NCBI RefSeq assembly: GCF_003992625.1
Contig: NZ_RZMW01000037.1
Coordinates: 186,001 to 250,000 of the forward strand
Reading direction: 5' to 3'
Origin: Pelagibacterium lentulum
GTDB taxonomy: Bacteria > Pseudomonadota > Alphaproteobacteria > Rhizobiales > Devosiaceae
DNA: 64,000 bases
Each line of letters opens with the position of its first letter. Position 1 is the first letter of the stretch. Positions 54,737 to 63,352 of this stretch are shown piece by piece. The position numbers were made by a program, and so were the translations under genes. The notes under the pieces were generated by a model. The model ran no database searches and was not told where the DNA came from. It saw nothing but the letters and a program-made list of their open reading frames with translations.

Positions 54737-55181
54737 ATTGCCAGCGCTGGGCGGCCTCGTCATCGCTTTGCCTGGCGGCAACCCAGTCCGATCCGGTTTC
54801 GCGTTCTTCCTTTTTCCAGAAGGGTGCGTTGGTCTTGAGGACGTCCATGATGAAATTGGCTGCATCGAATGCAGCCTGACGGTGCGGTGCCAAGGTCATG
54901 ACCTGAACGATCGGTTCGCCTGGATAAAGCGTTCCGAACCGGTGAATGATCGTTGCATCGGTTAGAGAAAAGCGCTGCATGGCGTCGCCGAGCAAAGTTT
55001 CAAGCTGGCTTTCTGCCAATGCCGGATAGTGCTCAAGCGTCATTGAGATTATCGGATCTTCGGGCAGCGAGCGTACAAGGCCCGTGAAGGTTACGGCCGC
55101 GCCTGCACCGCCCGCGTTTTCCAGAAACGCATTGGTCTCGGCGCCGGGGTCGAAGGTGGGCTGCTGCAACCGAACGCTCAT
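54735..55181 (-). CDS. moaE: Molybdopterin synthase large subunit
   Basis: Catalytic subunit that inserts sulfur from MoaD thiocarboxylate into precursor Z to form molybdopterin. 148 residues; GAAVTFTGLVRSL, SMTLEHYPALAESQLE, HRFGTLYPGEPIVQVMTLAPHRQAAFDAANFIMD and the catalytic Lys region KTNAPFWKKE. Downstream of moaD in the leftward cluster with pgsA and uvrC. Confidence 0.93.
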   Translation of the reverse strand: MSVRLQQPTFDPGAETNAFLENAGGAGAAVTFTGLVRSLPEDPIISMTLEHYPALAESQLETLLGDAMQRFSLTDATIIHRFGTLYPGEPIVQVMTLAPHRQAAFDAANFIMDVLKTNAPFWKKEERETGSDWVAARQSDDEAAQRWQ

Positions 55182-55249
55182 GACGCGTTCCTCTGTCGCG
55201 TTCCCGAAGCGAAAAACCGGCGGCCACTTTTTCTGGGAACGCTCATTGC

Positions 55250-55501
55250 TCAGCCCCCGGTCATAGGCGGGAAAAGCGCAATGGTTTTTGCGCCCGCAAG
55301 CGGGGTCTGGTGATCGACCAGCTCTTCATCGCGCGCGGCGCGGATCAGTTCCCGTTTGGCGGTGGCGAGCGCAAAGGTCTCGTCATTTGCGGCCAGCCAG
55401 TCGATCAGGTCAGCGATTGTCGCAACGCTTGCAGGCGGATCGATCTCGTCGCTGTCGCGTCCGAGCCTTTCGCGCAGCCAGGCAAAATAGAGCACTCTCA
55501 C
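55250..55501 (-). CDS. moaD: Molybdopterin synthase small subunit (sulfur carrier)
   Basis: Ubiquitin-like sulfur carrier of molybdopterin synthase. GTG at 55501 (VRVLYFAWLRERLG) overlaps the pgsA TGA by 4 bp (GTGA); 83 residues ending in the required diglycine ALFPPMTGG. The longer frame upstream lacks the family start. Acts with MoaE. Confidence 0.9.
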   Translation of the reverse strand: MRVLYFAWLRERLGRDSDEIDPPASVATIADLIDWLAANDETFALATAKRELIRAARDEELVDHQTPLAGAKTIALFPPMTGG

Positions 55502-56076
55502 TTGCTCGCTCCTTCGCGGTCGGCAATCTGGGAGATTGCGCCCTGCCAATATTGCCAGCCAGTGATCGCCGTCAAAATTGCCGCCAGCCAGAACAGCGCC
55601 AGCGCGGGAATGGTCAGCACCGGCACAACGGGCATGGCAATGACCAGTGCCAGGGCGACCAATTGGATCGTGGTCTTGTATTTGGCGAGGCTTGAAACAT
55701 GCACAACGATCTTTTCGTTGCCCATGAATTCGCGCAGCCCGGAAATGAAGATTTCGCGCAGAAGAATGATCGTTGCCGGGATCAGCTCCCAGACGCCGAA
55801 GGTGCCGTCGAGAAAAAACACCAGTAGCAGGGCACCGACCAGCAGTTTGTCGGCAATCGGATCGAGCATGCGCCCGATGGCCGAGACAGTTCCATATTTA
55901 CGCGCGAGATAGCCATCGAAAAAGTCGGTGATGGCCGCGATGATATAGAGCGCGAGCGCAAGCCAGCGCCAGACGTCTCCATCTGCGAGCAACAGTGCCA
56001 TGATGACCGGAATGGCAAATATCCGGCCATAGGTGAGGTAGTTTGGCACTTTGGCCATGTCGAAAGCTGAACTCAT
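55498..56076 (-). CDS. pgsA: Phosphatidylglycerophosphate synthase
   Basis: Makes phosphatidylglycerophosphate from CDP-diacylglycerol; inner membrane, CDP-alcohol phosphatidyltransferase family. 192 residues with the motif ITDFFDGYLARKYGTVSAIGRMLDPIADKLL (D-x2-DG-x2-AR-x8-G-x3-D-x3-D). N-terminal MAKVPNYLTYGRIFAIPVI typical. Between uvrC and moaD, all leftward. Confidence 0.95.
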   Translation of the reverse strand: MSSAFDMAKVPNYLTYGRIFAIPVIMALLLADGDVWRWLALALYIIAAITDFFDGYLARKYGTVSAIGRMLDPIADKLLVGALLLVFFLDGTFGVWELIPATIILLREIFISGLREFMGNEKIVVHVSSLAKYKTTIQLVALALVIAMPVVPVLTIPALALFWLAAILTAITGWQYWQGAISQIADREGASK

Positions 56077-56107
56077 AAACTACCTCAATCGTAATGCGTT
56101 GTGCCGG

Positions 56108-57988
56108 TCAAGTGCGGTTGAAATGATCGTAAATCTGCTGGGCCATAGCCTTTGAAATGCCGGGAATGGCGGACAGATCGGAAAGCGCTGCGCGTGATAC
56201 AGCCTTGGCAGAACCGAAATGCTGCAAGAGCGCACGCTTGCGGGTTGGGCCAATGCCCTCGATCTCATCGAGCGGGTTCCGGACAATGTCTTTCTTGCGC
56301 CGGGCGCGATGGGTGCCAATGGCAAAGCGGTGCGCCTCATCGCGCAGACGCTGAACATAATAGAGCACCGGATCGCGCGATGGCAGCATGAAAGGATCGC
56401 GGCCCTCGACATAAAAGGTTTCGCGCCCTGCATTGCGTTCTTCGCCTTTGGCGATGCCGATGATTGTAACCTCGCGCGGAAGGTTCATTTCGGCAAGGAC
56501 AGCCTTGACGGCGTTGGTCTGGCCCGCGCCACCATCGATCAAAAGCACATCTGGCCAATCGGGCATACCCGAGGCGTCGTCTTCCGCTTCGATGTCGCTT
56601 TCCGCGGCAAGTCGGGTGAAGCGGCGCGTCAGCACTTCGCGCATCATGCCAAAATCGTCGCCCGGCGAAAGGTCCTTGGATTTGATGTTGAACGTCCGGT
56701 AGTGCTTTTTTGACAATCCTTCGATCCCGGCAACGACCATGCCGCCGACGGCATTGGTGCCCTGGATATGGGAGTTGTCGTAGATTTCGATGCGGCGCGG
56801 CGTTTGTTCAAGCCCAAAGGTTTCGGCCATGGCTTCAAGCAGTTTGCGCTGGCTGGCGGAGTCGGACAGATGACGCCCCAGTGCTTCGCGGGCATTTGTC
56901 AGCGCGTGTTCGACAAGCGCGCGCTTTTCTCCGCGTTTGGGGACTTCGAGTCTGACCGTGCGCTCAGCCCGCGATGCAAGTGCCTCGCGCAGAAGATCGG
57001 GTTCCGTAGGTTCCTCGGACGCCAGCACCAGTGCAGGGGGCGTTCGGTTCTCGTAAAACTGGGCCATGAAGGCTTCGAGCACTTCGGACAATGAATAGTT
57101 TTCATCGGCGCGAGGATAATAGGCGTAATTGCCCCAGTTCTGATGCGCGCGGTAGAAAAACACCTGCACACAGAAACTGCCTGCTTCCTGATGAATGGCG
57201 AACACGTCAGCCTCAGCGACCGATTGCGCATTCATTCCGCCTCCGCCCTGAATCTGGGCCAGCGCACTGAGGCGGTCGCGCAGCATGGCGGCGCGCTCGA
57301 AATCGAGCGCTTCGGCGGCCGCGTTCATCTCAGACTGCAGATGATCCTGAACAGCCTTGGTCTTGCCTGAGAGGAAGTCTTTGGCTTCGTTAGCAAGCGC
57401 CTGATAGTCGGGGATAGAGATTTCACCGGTGCAGGGCGCGGCACAACGCTTGATCTGATGCTGCAGACAGGGCCGGGACCGGCCAGCGTAAAAGCTGTCC
57501 GAGCAATTGCGCAAAAGAAACGCCTTTTGTAATGCTGTTACTGTGCGGTTGACCGCTGCGGCTGAGGCGAATGGCCCGAAATAGTGTCCCTTGCGGCGGC
57601 GTGTGCCACGATGCTTGTTCAACTCGGGCGCTTCATGCTCGGTCGCGAGAAGGATATAGGGGAAGGTCTTGTCGTCGCGCAGCAGAATATTAAAGCGCGG
57701 GCGCAGGCGCTTGATGAGGTTAGCTTCAAGCAGAAGCGCCGCTGCTTCGGTCTCGGTGCGGACGAATTCCATGGCGCGGGTAGCCGCGATCATGCGGCAG
57801 ATGCGGACCGGATTGCCTTCATAGCGGGTATAATTGGTGACGCGCGCCTTGAGGTTGCGGGCCTTGCCGACATAAATTACCACCTCATTTTCATCGAGCA
57901 TGCGATAAACGCCCGGCCCGGTGGGCAGGGTTTTCACAAAGCGCTTGATAATGTCGGGGCCGGTAAGGTCGTCGGTATCGTTGGTCAT
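56108..57988 (-). CDS. uvrC: UvrABC excinuclease subunit C
   Basis: Makes both incisions in nucleotide excision repair. ATG at 57988 ([14 protein letters not shown]) overlaps the SDR stop by 4 bp; 626 residues. GIY-YIG nuclease [30 protein letters not shown] motif [22 protein letters not shown]-terminal RNase H-like nuclease [21 protein letters not shown] and [13 protein letters not shown], then helix-hairpin-helix [18 protein letters not shown]. All regions intact. Confidence 0.97.
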   Translation of the reverse strand: MTNDTDDLTGPDIIKRFVKTLPTGPGVYRMLDENEVVIYVGKARNLKARVTNYTRYEGNPVRICRMIAATRAMEFVRTETEAAALLLEANLIKRLRPRFNILLRDDKTFPYILLATEHEAPELNKHRGTRRRKGHYFGPFASAAAVNRTVTALQKAFLLRNCSDSFYAGRSRPCLQHQIKRCAAPCTGEISIPDYQALANEAKDFLSGKTKAVQDHLQSEMNAAAEALDFERAAMLRDRLSALAQIQGGGGMNAQSVAEADVFAIHQEAGSFCVQVFFYRAHQNWGNYAYYPRADENYSLSEVLEAFMAQFYENRTPPALVLASEEPTEPDLLREALASRAERTVRLEVPKRGEKRALVEHALTNAREALGRHLSDSASQRKLLEAMAETFGLEQTPRRIEIYDNSHIQGTNAVGGMVVAGIEGLSKKHYRTFNIKSKDLSPGDDFGMMREVLTRRFTRLAAESDIEAEDDASGMPDWPDVLLIDGGAGQTNAVKAVLAEMNLPREVTIIGIAKGEERNAGRETFYVEGRDPFMLPSRDPVLYYVQRLRDEAHRFAIGTHRARRKKDIVRNPLDEIEGIGPTRKRALLQHFGSAKAVSRAALSDLSAIPGISKAMAQQIYDHFNRT

Positions 57989-58743
57989 GTGGTGCGCGGG
58001 GTGGGGTCGTTCTTTTCGAGCCATTGCAGGTGCTCGCCGCCATCGAGAGCAAGCATTTGCCCTGTCATCGACTCAAGCGAGAGGATGGCCATTATACCCT
58101 GTGCTATTTCATCGGGGGCAGCCCCGTTTTCAAGAGGCAGCTGCTTGACCGAGGCGGCGAACTCGGCATCGGTCTGGCGGCTGTTCTTGAGTGTCGGGCC
58201 CGGACCGATGGCGTTGACCCGGACTTTCGGCGCCAGCGATTGGGCGAGCGTGCGTGTGGCGGTCCAGAGCAGCGATTTCGAAAGTGTATAGGAGAAGTGA
58301 TCCGGGCCGGGATGGAGCACGCGCTCGTCGATGATGTTGACGATATTGCCGTTAGTTTCCTTGGGAAGCTGGGCGGCAAAATCGCGGGCCAGGAACACGG
58401 GCGTTTCTGCGTGCAGGGCCATATGCAGATCCCAAAGGTCTTCGTGCAGCGTATCGGCGCTGTCAGGCTCAAAGACCGATGCGTTGTTGATGAGGACCGA
58501 TAGCGATCCGAAAGGTGCGGCGGCGGCAGCGATCAGGCCCATCCGGTCTTCGCGTCGCGAAAGATCGGCCTGAACAATATCAGCGCGGCCGCCATCGGAG
58601 CGAATGGCGTCGGCAAGCTGTTCGGCCTTTTCGCCCGAACTGCGGTAATGGATGATTACGGCATAGCCTTCGCCTGCGAGACGCGTCGCGATTGCCGCGC
58701 CGATCCTGTCCGCTGCGCCGGTAATCAGTGCCGTGCCCTGCAT
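57985..58743 (-). CDS. SDR-family oxidoreductase (FolM/pteridine-reductase-like)
   Basis: A 252-residue NAD(P)-dependent short-chain dehydrogenase. Cofactor motif [18 protein letters not shown], catalytic YTLSK (Tyr-x3-Lys), structural NNAS. The substrate strand [20 protein letters not shown] has Asp-Glu where classic SDRs have Ser, which is seen in FolM-like pteridine reductases, so that subgroup is suggested but not sure. Coupled to uvrC (4-bp overlap); first in the leftward block. Confidence 0.87.
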   Translation of the reverse strand: MQGTALITGAADRIGAAIATRLAGEGYAVIIHYRSSGEKAEQLADAIRSDGGRADIVQADLSRREDRMGLIAAAAAPFGSLSVLINNASVFEPDSADTLHEDLWDLHMALHAETPVFLARDFAAQLPKETNGNIVNIIDERVLHPGPDHFSYTLSKSLLWTATRTLAQSLAPKVRVNAIGPGPTLKNSRQTDAEFAASVKQLPLENGAAPDEIAQGIMAILSLESMTGQMLALDGGEHLQWLEKNDPTPRTT

Positions 58744-58890
58744 AATGTACTCCTTGGAAAGTTTGAGGTCAAAGACAGGAAACGGATAGCCACCAGTGGT
58801 GGTTCAGCCCTACCCAGCTTTAGTCCGGGACGGTTGCGCGAGCAATATCTGTTGGTTGAGACAGATTATGTCAGTGGCAAGAGGCGGGGA

Positions 58891-59100
58891 TTAATTCCGT
58901 ATCCGGCCGACAAGCCACATGATCGCGGCGGTCAGGAGGCAGAGCGCGCCGAGCGGCGCGACGGTCAGGCTGAGGAGAACAGGCAGCAGCGCATTGCTGC
59001 TGGGTGCAACGACCATCATGACGAGTGCTGGGCCTGCACCGATGACGGCAAGCAGCAAACCCAATTGCCCGAAGGCTATCGCCCAGCGCCGGAGTGTCAT
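58891..59100 (-). CDS. Small membrane protein
   Basis: A 69-residue hydrophobic protein with two membrane helices (QLGLLLAVIGAGPALVMMVVA, then APLGALCLLTAAIMWLVGRI), basic at its ends. Frame and hydrophobicity suggest a real protein, but no family is known and the start has no clear RBS. Confidence 0.45.
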   Translation of the reverse strand: MTLRRWAIAFGQLGLLLAVIGAGPALVMMVVAPSSNALLPVLLSLTVAPLGALCLLTAAIMWLVGRIRN

Positions 59101-59184
59101 ACTGCTCGTTCAGCTCCCCTGTCATTCCCGTCGATACAAAGTCTGTACCACGGGGGAGATGACTGCAAGCTGAACAGGTGCCAG

Positions 59185-59580
59185 TCAGCCCGTTATTGCC
59201 GTGAAAAGCCAATAGCCGCCGGCTGCCGTCAAGGCCGTGAGGAAGCTGCCCCAGGCGATATCGACAACAGCAACTGCGACTGTAAAGCCCTTCATGGTGG
59301 AAAGGTTAGTGAGGTCATAGGTGCCATAGGCAATGAAACCGAGCGCGGCGCCAAGCAGTGCAGCATTGAGCACCGAACTTGCGGGAAGCACGGCAAAAAG
59401 CACGATGCCCGCGACATAGGCAAGGTAGAAGGCGCCAGCAATGCCAAACCGGGGCTTTTTAAGCAGCAGATCACCAAGCTGGGGGAAATAGAAGCGCTGT
59501 CCCATATAAGTGAGCCAGACATAATCGATGGGGAAAAAGATCGCGGCGCAGACGAGATAGGCAATCAGAAAGTCAGACAT
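59185..59580 (-). CDS. DUF2177 family membrane protein
   Basis: A 131-residue four-helix integral membrane protein. DUF2177 features: PIDYVWLTYMGQRFYFPQLGDLLLKKPRF, and ALGFIAYGTYDLTNLSTMKGFTVAVAVVDIAWGS. Function unknown. Leftward, with no coupling to neighbours. Confidence 0.88.
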   Translation of the reverse strand: MSDFLIAYLVCAAIFFPIDYVWLTYMGQRFYFPQLGDLLLKKPRFGIAGAFYLAYVAGIVLFAVLPASSVLNAALLGAALGFIAYGTYDLTNLSTMKGFTVAVAVVDIAWGSFLTALTAAGGYWLFTAITG

Positions 59581-59716
59581 GGTGATCAGTTACCCCCGGC
59601 AGATGAAATCGCAATGGTTTCAATACGTCTGAAACGAACTTTGAGATCATAGGCCTTGAACCCATAGCGGGGATTACGCATGTTGGCAGCACCATATACC
59701 GGAGGTCTTTAGAGCG

Positions 59717-60160
59717 GTGATCATTCTCTTATACGGCGCAATAGCTTTGGCAGCGATAACGCTTATCGGCAACCTTATGCTGCACAAGTGGAACACGGCG
59801 CGGGTTGAAAAGCAGATGAGCGAACGCGTCGACATCTACATCAACAGCCTCAATGCCGAGGGTATGCCCGAGGAACTCGCCGGCATGAGCGCAGAGGAGC
59901 GCCGCGACCTGCTGATCACCGCAGCGCGGGAAGTGCGGGCCGATAGCGACCGGCGCTTCTATGTGGCAACGATCGGTGCCATCCTGTCTTTTTTCCTGGC
60001 GCTCGGCTTTGCCATCGAAGGCGCCGGAATGCGTGATTTCGTCCTCACGCTGGTGATCGCGGCAGCAACGCTATTCGGCATCACGACCTTCATGTATCGC
60101 AGCCTTAAATCCCGGCTGGCGGCGCGCGGCATGGATATCGACCGGCTGAAAATAAGCTGA
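59717..60160 (+). CDS. Membrane protein of unknown function
   Basis: A 147-residue protein with an N-terminal helix (ILLYGAIALAAITLIGNLML), a soluble stretch (VEKQMSERVDIYINSLNAEGMPEELAGMSAEERRDLLITAA) and two C-terminal helices (ATIGAILSFFLALGFAIEG, LTLVIAAATLFGITTF). GTG at 59717 with GGAGG ~11 bases upstream. Divergent from DUF2177. No function recognised. Confidence 0.6.
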   Translation: MIILLYGAIALAAITLIGNLMLHKWNTARVEKQMSERVDIYINSLNAEGMPEELAGMSAEERRDLLITAAREVRADSDRRFYVATIGAILSFFLALGFAIEGAGMRDFVLTLVIAAATLFGITTFMYRSLKSRLAARGMDIDRLKIS

Positions 60161-60183
60161 GGCCGGAGCGGGGCTCCGGCCTC
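60159..60183. terminator. 11-bp hairpin between convergent genes
   Basis: GAGGCCGGAGC (60159-60169) / GCTCCGGCCTC (60173-60183), 3-base loop, overlapping the stop of the preceding membrane protein gene. No strong T-run on either side, but the location and stem support a terminator. Confidence 0.6.
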
Positions 60184-60203
60184 ATTATCATGTATCGCGG
60201 GAT

Positions 60204-60674
60204 TTAATTCCCGAAGCAGAAATATCCGTTCGGACCGTCAAAGCAGACCTGACCACCAGTGCTGGGCGGCCGATGGCTCGGCGGGCGGTAGTGCGGGGGC
60301 CGGGGCCGCGGGTGCTCCCAATAGGGTGGGCGCGGACGCGGGGGGTGATAATAGGGCGGACGCGGGCGCGGGGGCTGATACACCGGCGGGCGCGGACGAT
60401 GATAACCGCCCGAACTCAGATAACGCTCGGAAACCCAGCCTTCGCCGCCATAATAGCCGCGACGCTCGATCAGGCACCAGCCGCTGCGGCAATAATCGAC
60501 CTGCACACGCTCACCGCGCTCAAGCACATCGACAACCCGGAACTGGGTGCCCGGACCCTGGCGGACATTGACCGTGGTGGTGGCAGTGGCCGACCAGGCA
60601 TAAGCGCCGGCGGTCATCACCATGACCATGAGAGCGGCCAACCCGCCCCTGAAAACAGTCTTGTTGAGAGCCAT
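60204..60674 (-). CDS. Secreted SH3-domain protein with Arg-Pro-rich repeats
   Basis: A 156-residue exported protein. ATG at 60674 (MALNKTVFRGGLAALMVMVMTAGAYAWS) follows GGGAGAAG. The mature part starts with a bacterial SH3 domain (ATTTVNVRQGPGTQFRVVDVLERGERVQV, then YCRSGWCLIERRGYYGGEGWVSERYL), a cell-wall-binding fold, then a low-complexity tail with repeated RPRPPxYxPP units to residue ~140, and ends CFDGPNGYFCFGN. May anchor to peptidoglycan or polysaccharide; inference only. Confidence 0.75.
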   Translation of the reverse strand: MALNKTVFRGGLAALMVMVMTAGAYAWSATATTTVNVRQGPGTQFRVVDVLERGERVQVDYCRSGWCLIERRGYYGGEGWVSERYLSSGGYHRPRPPVYQPPRPRPPYYHPPRPRPPYWEHPRPRPPHYRPPSHRPPSTGGQVCFDGPNGYFCFGN

Positions 60675-60858
60675 TACGCTTCTCCCTTGAATGTTGCGAG
60701 CGGCTTGTGCCGCCTTGTATCCATGAATAAAGCGCAACCTAGCTGAACCGTTGCTGAACGATGTGTTTATGTTTGGGGTGGGGATGAGGGGGATTCCACA
60801 GCGTATATCAAAGCGCCCGACGGCCAGATGACCTCGGATGATAAAAAGTAGGTGGACG

Positions 60859-61121
60859 GCATGGGGCGATGAACGCTCCGTACTGAAATTTAATATATGA
60901 AGCGACCATCGCCCCATGCATCCGGGATTTGTGGCGTGGCGTCCGCTCGGGCTAGGGCCAATCCCTGCCGGGTTTCCCCGGTTACCACAGGCGTCCTGTG
61001 GCTGGCCTCGGTGACGTTTCGGCCTCCGCTGGGACGACTCCCATCGGACCCGGATCGGTCAAGAAAACCGGTCGGCCGCAAAGCGGCTTTCCGGTCTCCC
61101 CGCCAAGCGTTCGTTGCGCTT
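60859..61121. other. Large hairpin-rich intergenic element
   Basis: No convincing gene. Starts with a 13-bp perfect inverted repeat (60859-60871 / 60907-60919, GCATGGGGCGATG). Then a possible three-way junction: 60956-60960/61003-61007 closing 60968-60972/60977-60981 (CCGGG/CCCGG) and 60985-60991/60995-61001 (CCACAGG/CCTGTGG), then a bulged stem 61067-61071/61091-61095 with 61075-61079/61083-61087, and a stem 61105-61109/61117-61121. Frames on both strands across it look like shadow reading of structured DNA. Could be a structured RNA or a palindromic repeat. Confidence 0.4.
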
Positions 61122-61182
61122 GCGTCCATCTCAGCGGGACCGTGCGCACACCATAACCCGGTCTTGCGAGGCGGGGATAAGT

Positions 61183-61764
61183 TCAGTCGCGCCAGCTATC
61201 GATCACATTGCCATGCTCATCGCGATTCAGGCGTGGCGCGGGCCGCTGAAGCTCTTCCTCGGTGAGTTCGGGGCGGCCATGATAAATGCGCTTGTAAAAC
61301 TCGGTGTGAAAGATCGTATAGGCCTCCTCGGGGTCCTCGCCCGCCGCAATCGCTCGCATGCGCACGTCCACGCCCCATTCGACGCCGAGCATCGTCAGCT
61401 CGGCAAGGCGGCGCACGACCTTAACTGTGTCTTCCCGCGTCAGCGCGCTTTTGGCGCGCGGCTGGTCATGGCCGAGCGATCTTGCATGTTCTTGGAGCAC
61501 GGCCCGCGCTTCCACGAGGATCAGCGCGATTTCCGCGACAGTCAGGGCGTCGTTTTTGGGCAGGAACGGCAACGCCTTGACCGCGTGCGCCGGGCCAAGA
61601 TGGCGGCGCGTGTCGGTCAGCAGCGTTCGGACCAGCCTTACAGCCTGGGCAGTCGCCGCCCCGGCATTGCGCGATTTGGCCTGCGCGGTGAAATCGCTGT
61701 GCAGCGCATTATAGCGCGCGATGAGGTTTTGGAAGCTATCGCGAAGATCGGGTTTGGTCGGCAT
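61183..61764 (-). CDS. Hypothetical soluble protein
   Basis: A 193-residue helical protein without membrane segments: LRDSFQNLIARYNALHSDFTAQAKSRNAGAATAQAVRLVRTLL, then VAEIALILVEARAVLQEHAR, and a charged C-terminal part RPAPRLNRDEHGNVIDSWRD. Full length and even codon use suggest a real gene. It precedes the AT-rich island. No family recognised. Confidence 0.55.
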   Translation of the reverse strand: MPTKPDLRDSFQNLIARYNALHSDFTAQAKSRNAGAATAQAVRLVRTLLTDTRRHLGPAHAVKALPFLPKNDALTVAEIALILVEARAVLQEHARSLGHDQPRAKSALTREDTVKVVRRLAELTMLGVEWGVDVRMRAIAAGEDPEEAYTIFHTEFYKRIYHGRPELTEEELQRPAPRLNRDEHGNVIDSWRD

Positions 61765-62002
61765 TTATCGTCTCTCCTTGTCATGTTGCCTCCGGCGGCC
61801 GGAGGATGACGGGAGAGGATAGGGGAGGTTGGAAGGGTGGGGATAAGAGCTCGGGAAAAGCGTAGAGCGCAACCCACACTTGGGCCGCTAGCGCGTAGCT
61901 AATGCAAAGCAGTCAAAGTTTTTATTCTATCGTCGAACCAAATATTGCCAGCTTACAAACTCCTCCGCTAAGCTCCTACAAAAGCAACGCAAGAGAGAAA
62001 AC

Positions 62003-63352
62003 ATGAGCGACGGTGAGAACTTCCTCTATGATTTGATGCCGGCAGATAATGCATTCATATCACGCCTAGAAATAAAGAAATTATTTGGGCGACAGGACAT
62101 AAATCTCGATTTCTCTGGCCCTCAGGAGACTCAAGAACGTTCCATAAACATCATATATGGATTGAATGGTCAGGGTAAAACGACAATATTAAAATTTATA
62201 TATTTCCTGATTTCCAAGGATAGTGGAAGGGGACATAAAAGTTGGATTGCTGCCCTGCCATTTATAGAAGCAAAGCTATTCATGAGCGATGGTTCTACAC
62301 TAACAGTTTCGCGTACAAAGGGTAATACTGGATCATATATAGTAATATTTAATAAGGATCTTGAATCAATAGAGTTCAATATAATTGCAGATGAAAATAA
62401 TAGCGTGAAAATGGATAACAGTGGAACGGATGTAAGTGATTATCTTTCATTTGTTGCTAACTTTCCCGTTAATATATTCTATATGACTGATGACCGAAAA
62501 TATTACTCGAATTCTAATGTTGTCTCTCGCATACATAGAAGGCGTCCAGTGAGCGGAGATATTATTTATGAGTCCGGCAGAGATTATTTTATGAGGAGAT
62601 CGTCAGAAGAAGCGGATCAGTCCGTTTCTTTTTCTGATATGGCAGAAGTAATAACTGAAGTCTTTAGAAGGCAGGTTATGAAAGGGGGTGTCCAAGTACA
62701 GAGGAATATGTACTCAATTTACAAGCAACTCGTGGAATCTGTGATTGAGGCCTCGGAAACGCCAGACGATATCAAGAACTATCTTTTGGAGAGAATTGAT
62801 GAAACTGAGAGCCTCACTGAATCGTCGATTAGAATCGGCGCGATGCCCATGATGGACGCAGAAGTCTTTCGTGGAGCAGTTAGGCAGAGTGAGGAAGCAG
62901 AGTTAGAGAAGCTATATTTAGTTCTTAATCCTTTTCTAGATAGCCTTCAGGCGAGGGCGAGCGGCATAGCAGCAATGGTCGACCGAATGGAGGCTTTTGT
63001 TCAAGAATTGAATAGGTTTTACCAGGATAAACTATTCGATTTTACGATTAGAGATGGATTTACTGTGAAATCTATCGCTAATGAGCAGCCGCTTCGGGTG
63101 GAATGGCTCTCTTCCGGAGAGCGGCAATTGTTCATTATATTAGGTAGTGCATTTTTAGTTCAAGATGAAACTGGAATAGTACTGATTGATGAGCCGGAAT
63201 TATCACTTAACATAATATGGCAAAGAGAATTTGTAGGTGCATTGGAGAGGATATCGAAATTTTCGCCGGTTCAGTATATATTGGCGAGTCATTCTCCGGA
63301 AATACTGACAAGTGAAGCGGCAAGGGTTGTATCTATTGGGGGGATGGAATGA
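62003..63352 (+). CDS. AAA/ABC-type ATPase, AriA-like (PARIS candidate)
   Basis: A 449-residue single-domain ATPase related to the OLD/SMC-like family. Walker A IIYGLNGQGKTT (Gly-rich loop residues 53-61), signature-like LSSGERQLF (369-377), Walker B IVLIDEPELSL (392-402), H-loop ASHSPE (428-433); the middle of the protein is a charged helical insert. The gene is AT-rich in codon use, unlike the rest of the window, and overlaps the next gene by 4 bp (ATGA). An ATPase followed directly by a DUF4435 gene is the layout of the PARIS system. The assignment to AriA is inference from order and motifs. Confidence 0.75.
   Translation: MSDGENFLYDLMPADNAFISRLEIKKLFGRQDINLDFSGPQETQERSINIIYGLNGQGKTTILKFIYFLISKDSGRGHKSWIAALPFIEAKLFMSDGSTLTVSRTKGNTGSYIVIFNKDLESIEFNIIADENNSVKMDNSGTDVSDYLSFVANFPVNIFYMTDDRKYYSNSNVVSRIHRRRPVSGDIIYESGRDYFMRRSSEEADQSVSFSDMAEVITEVFRRQVMKGGVQVQRNMYSIYKQLVESVIEASETPDDIKNYLLERIDETESLTESSIRIGAMPMMDAEVFRGAVRQSEEAELEKLYLVLNPFLDSLQARASGIAAMVDRMEAFVQELNRFYQDKLFDFTIRDGFTVKSIANEQPLRVEWLSSGERQLFIILGSAFLVQDETGIVLIDEPELSLNIIWQREFVGALERISKFSPVQYILASHSPEILTSEAARVVSIGGME

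Noticed and set aside
60890-61265. Open frames on both strands over the hairpin-rich element
   Set aside because: They read through inverted repeats and lack RBS and family motifs, so they look like shadows of structured DNA.
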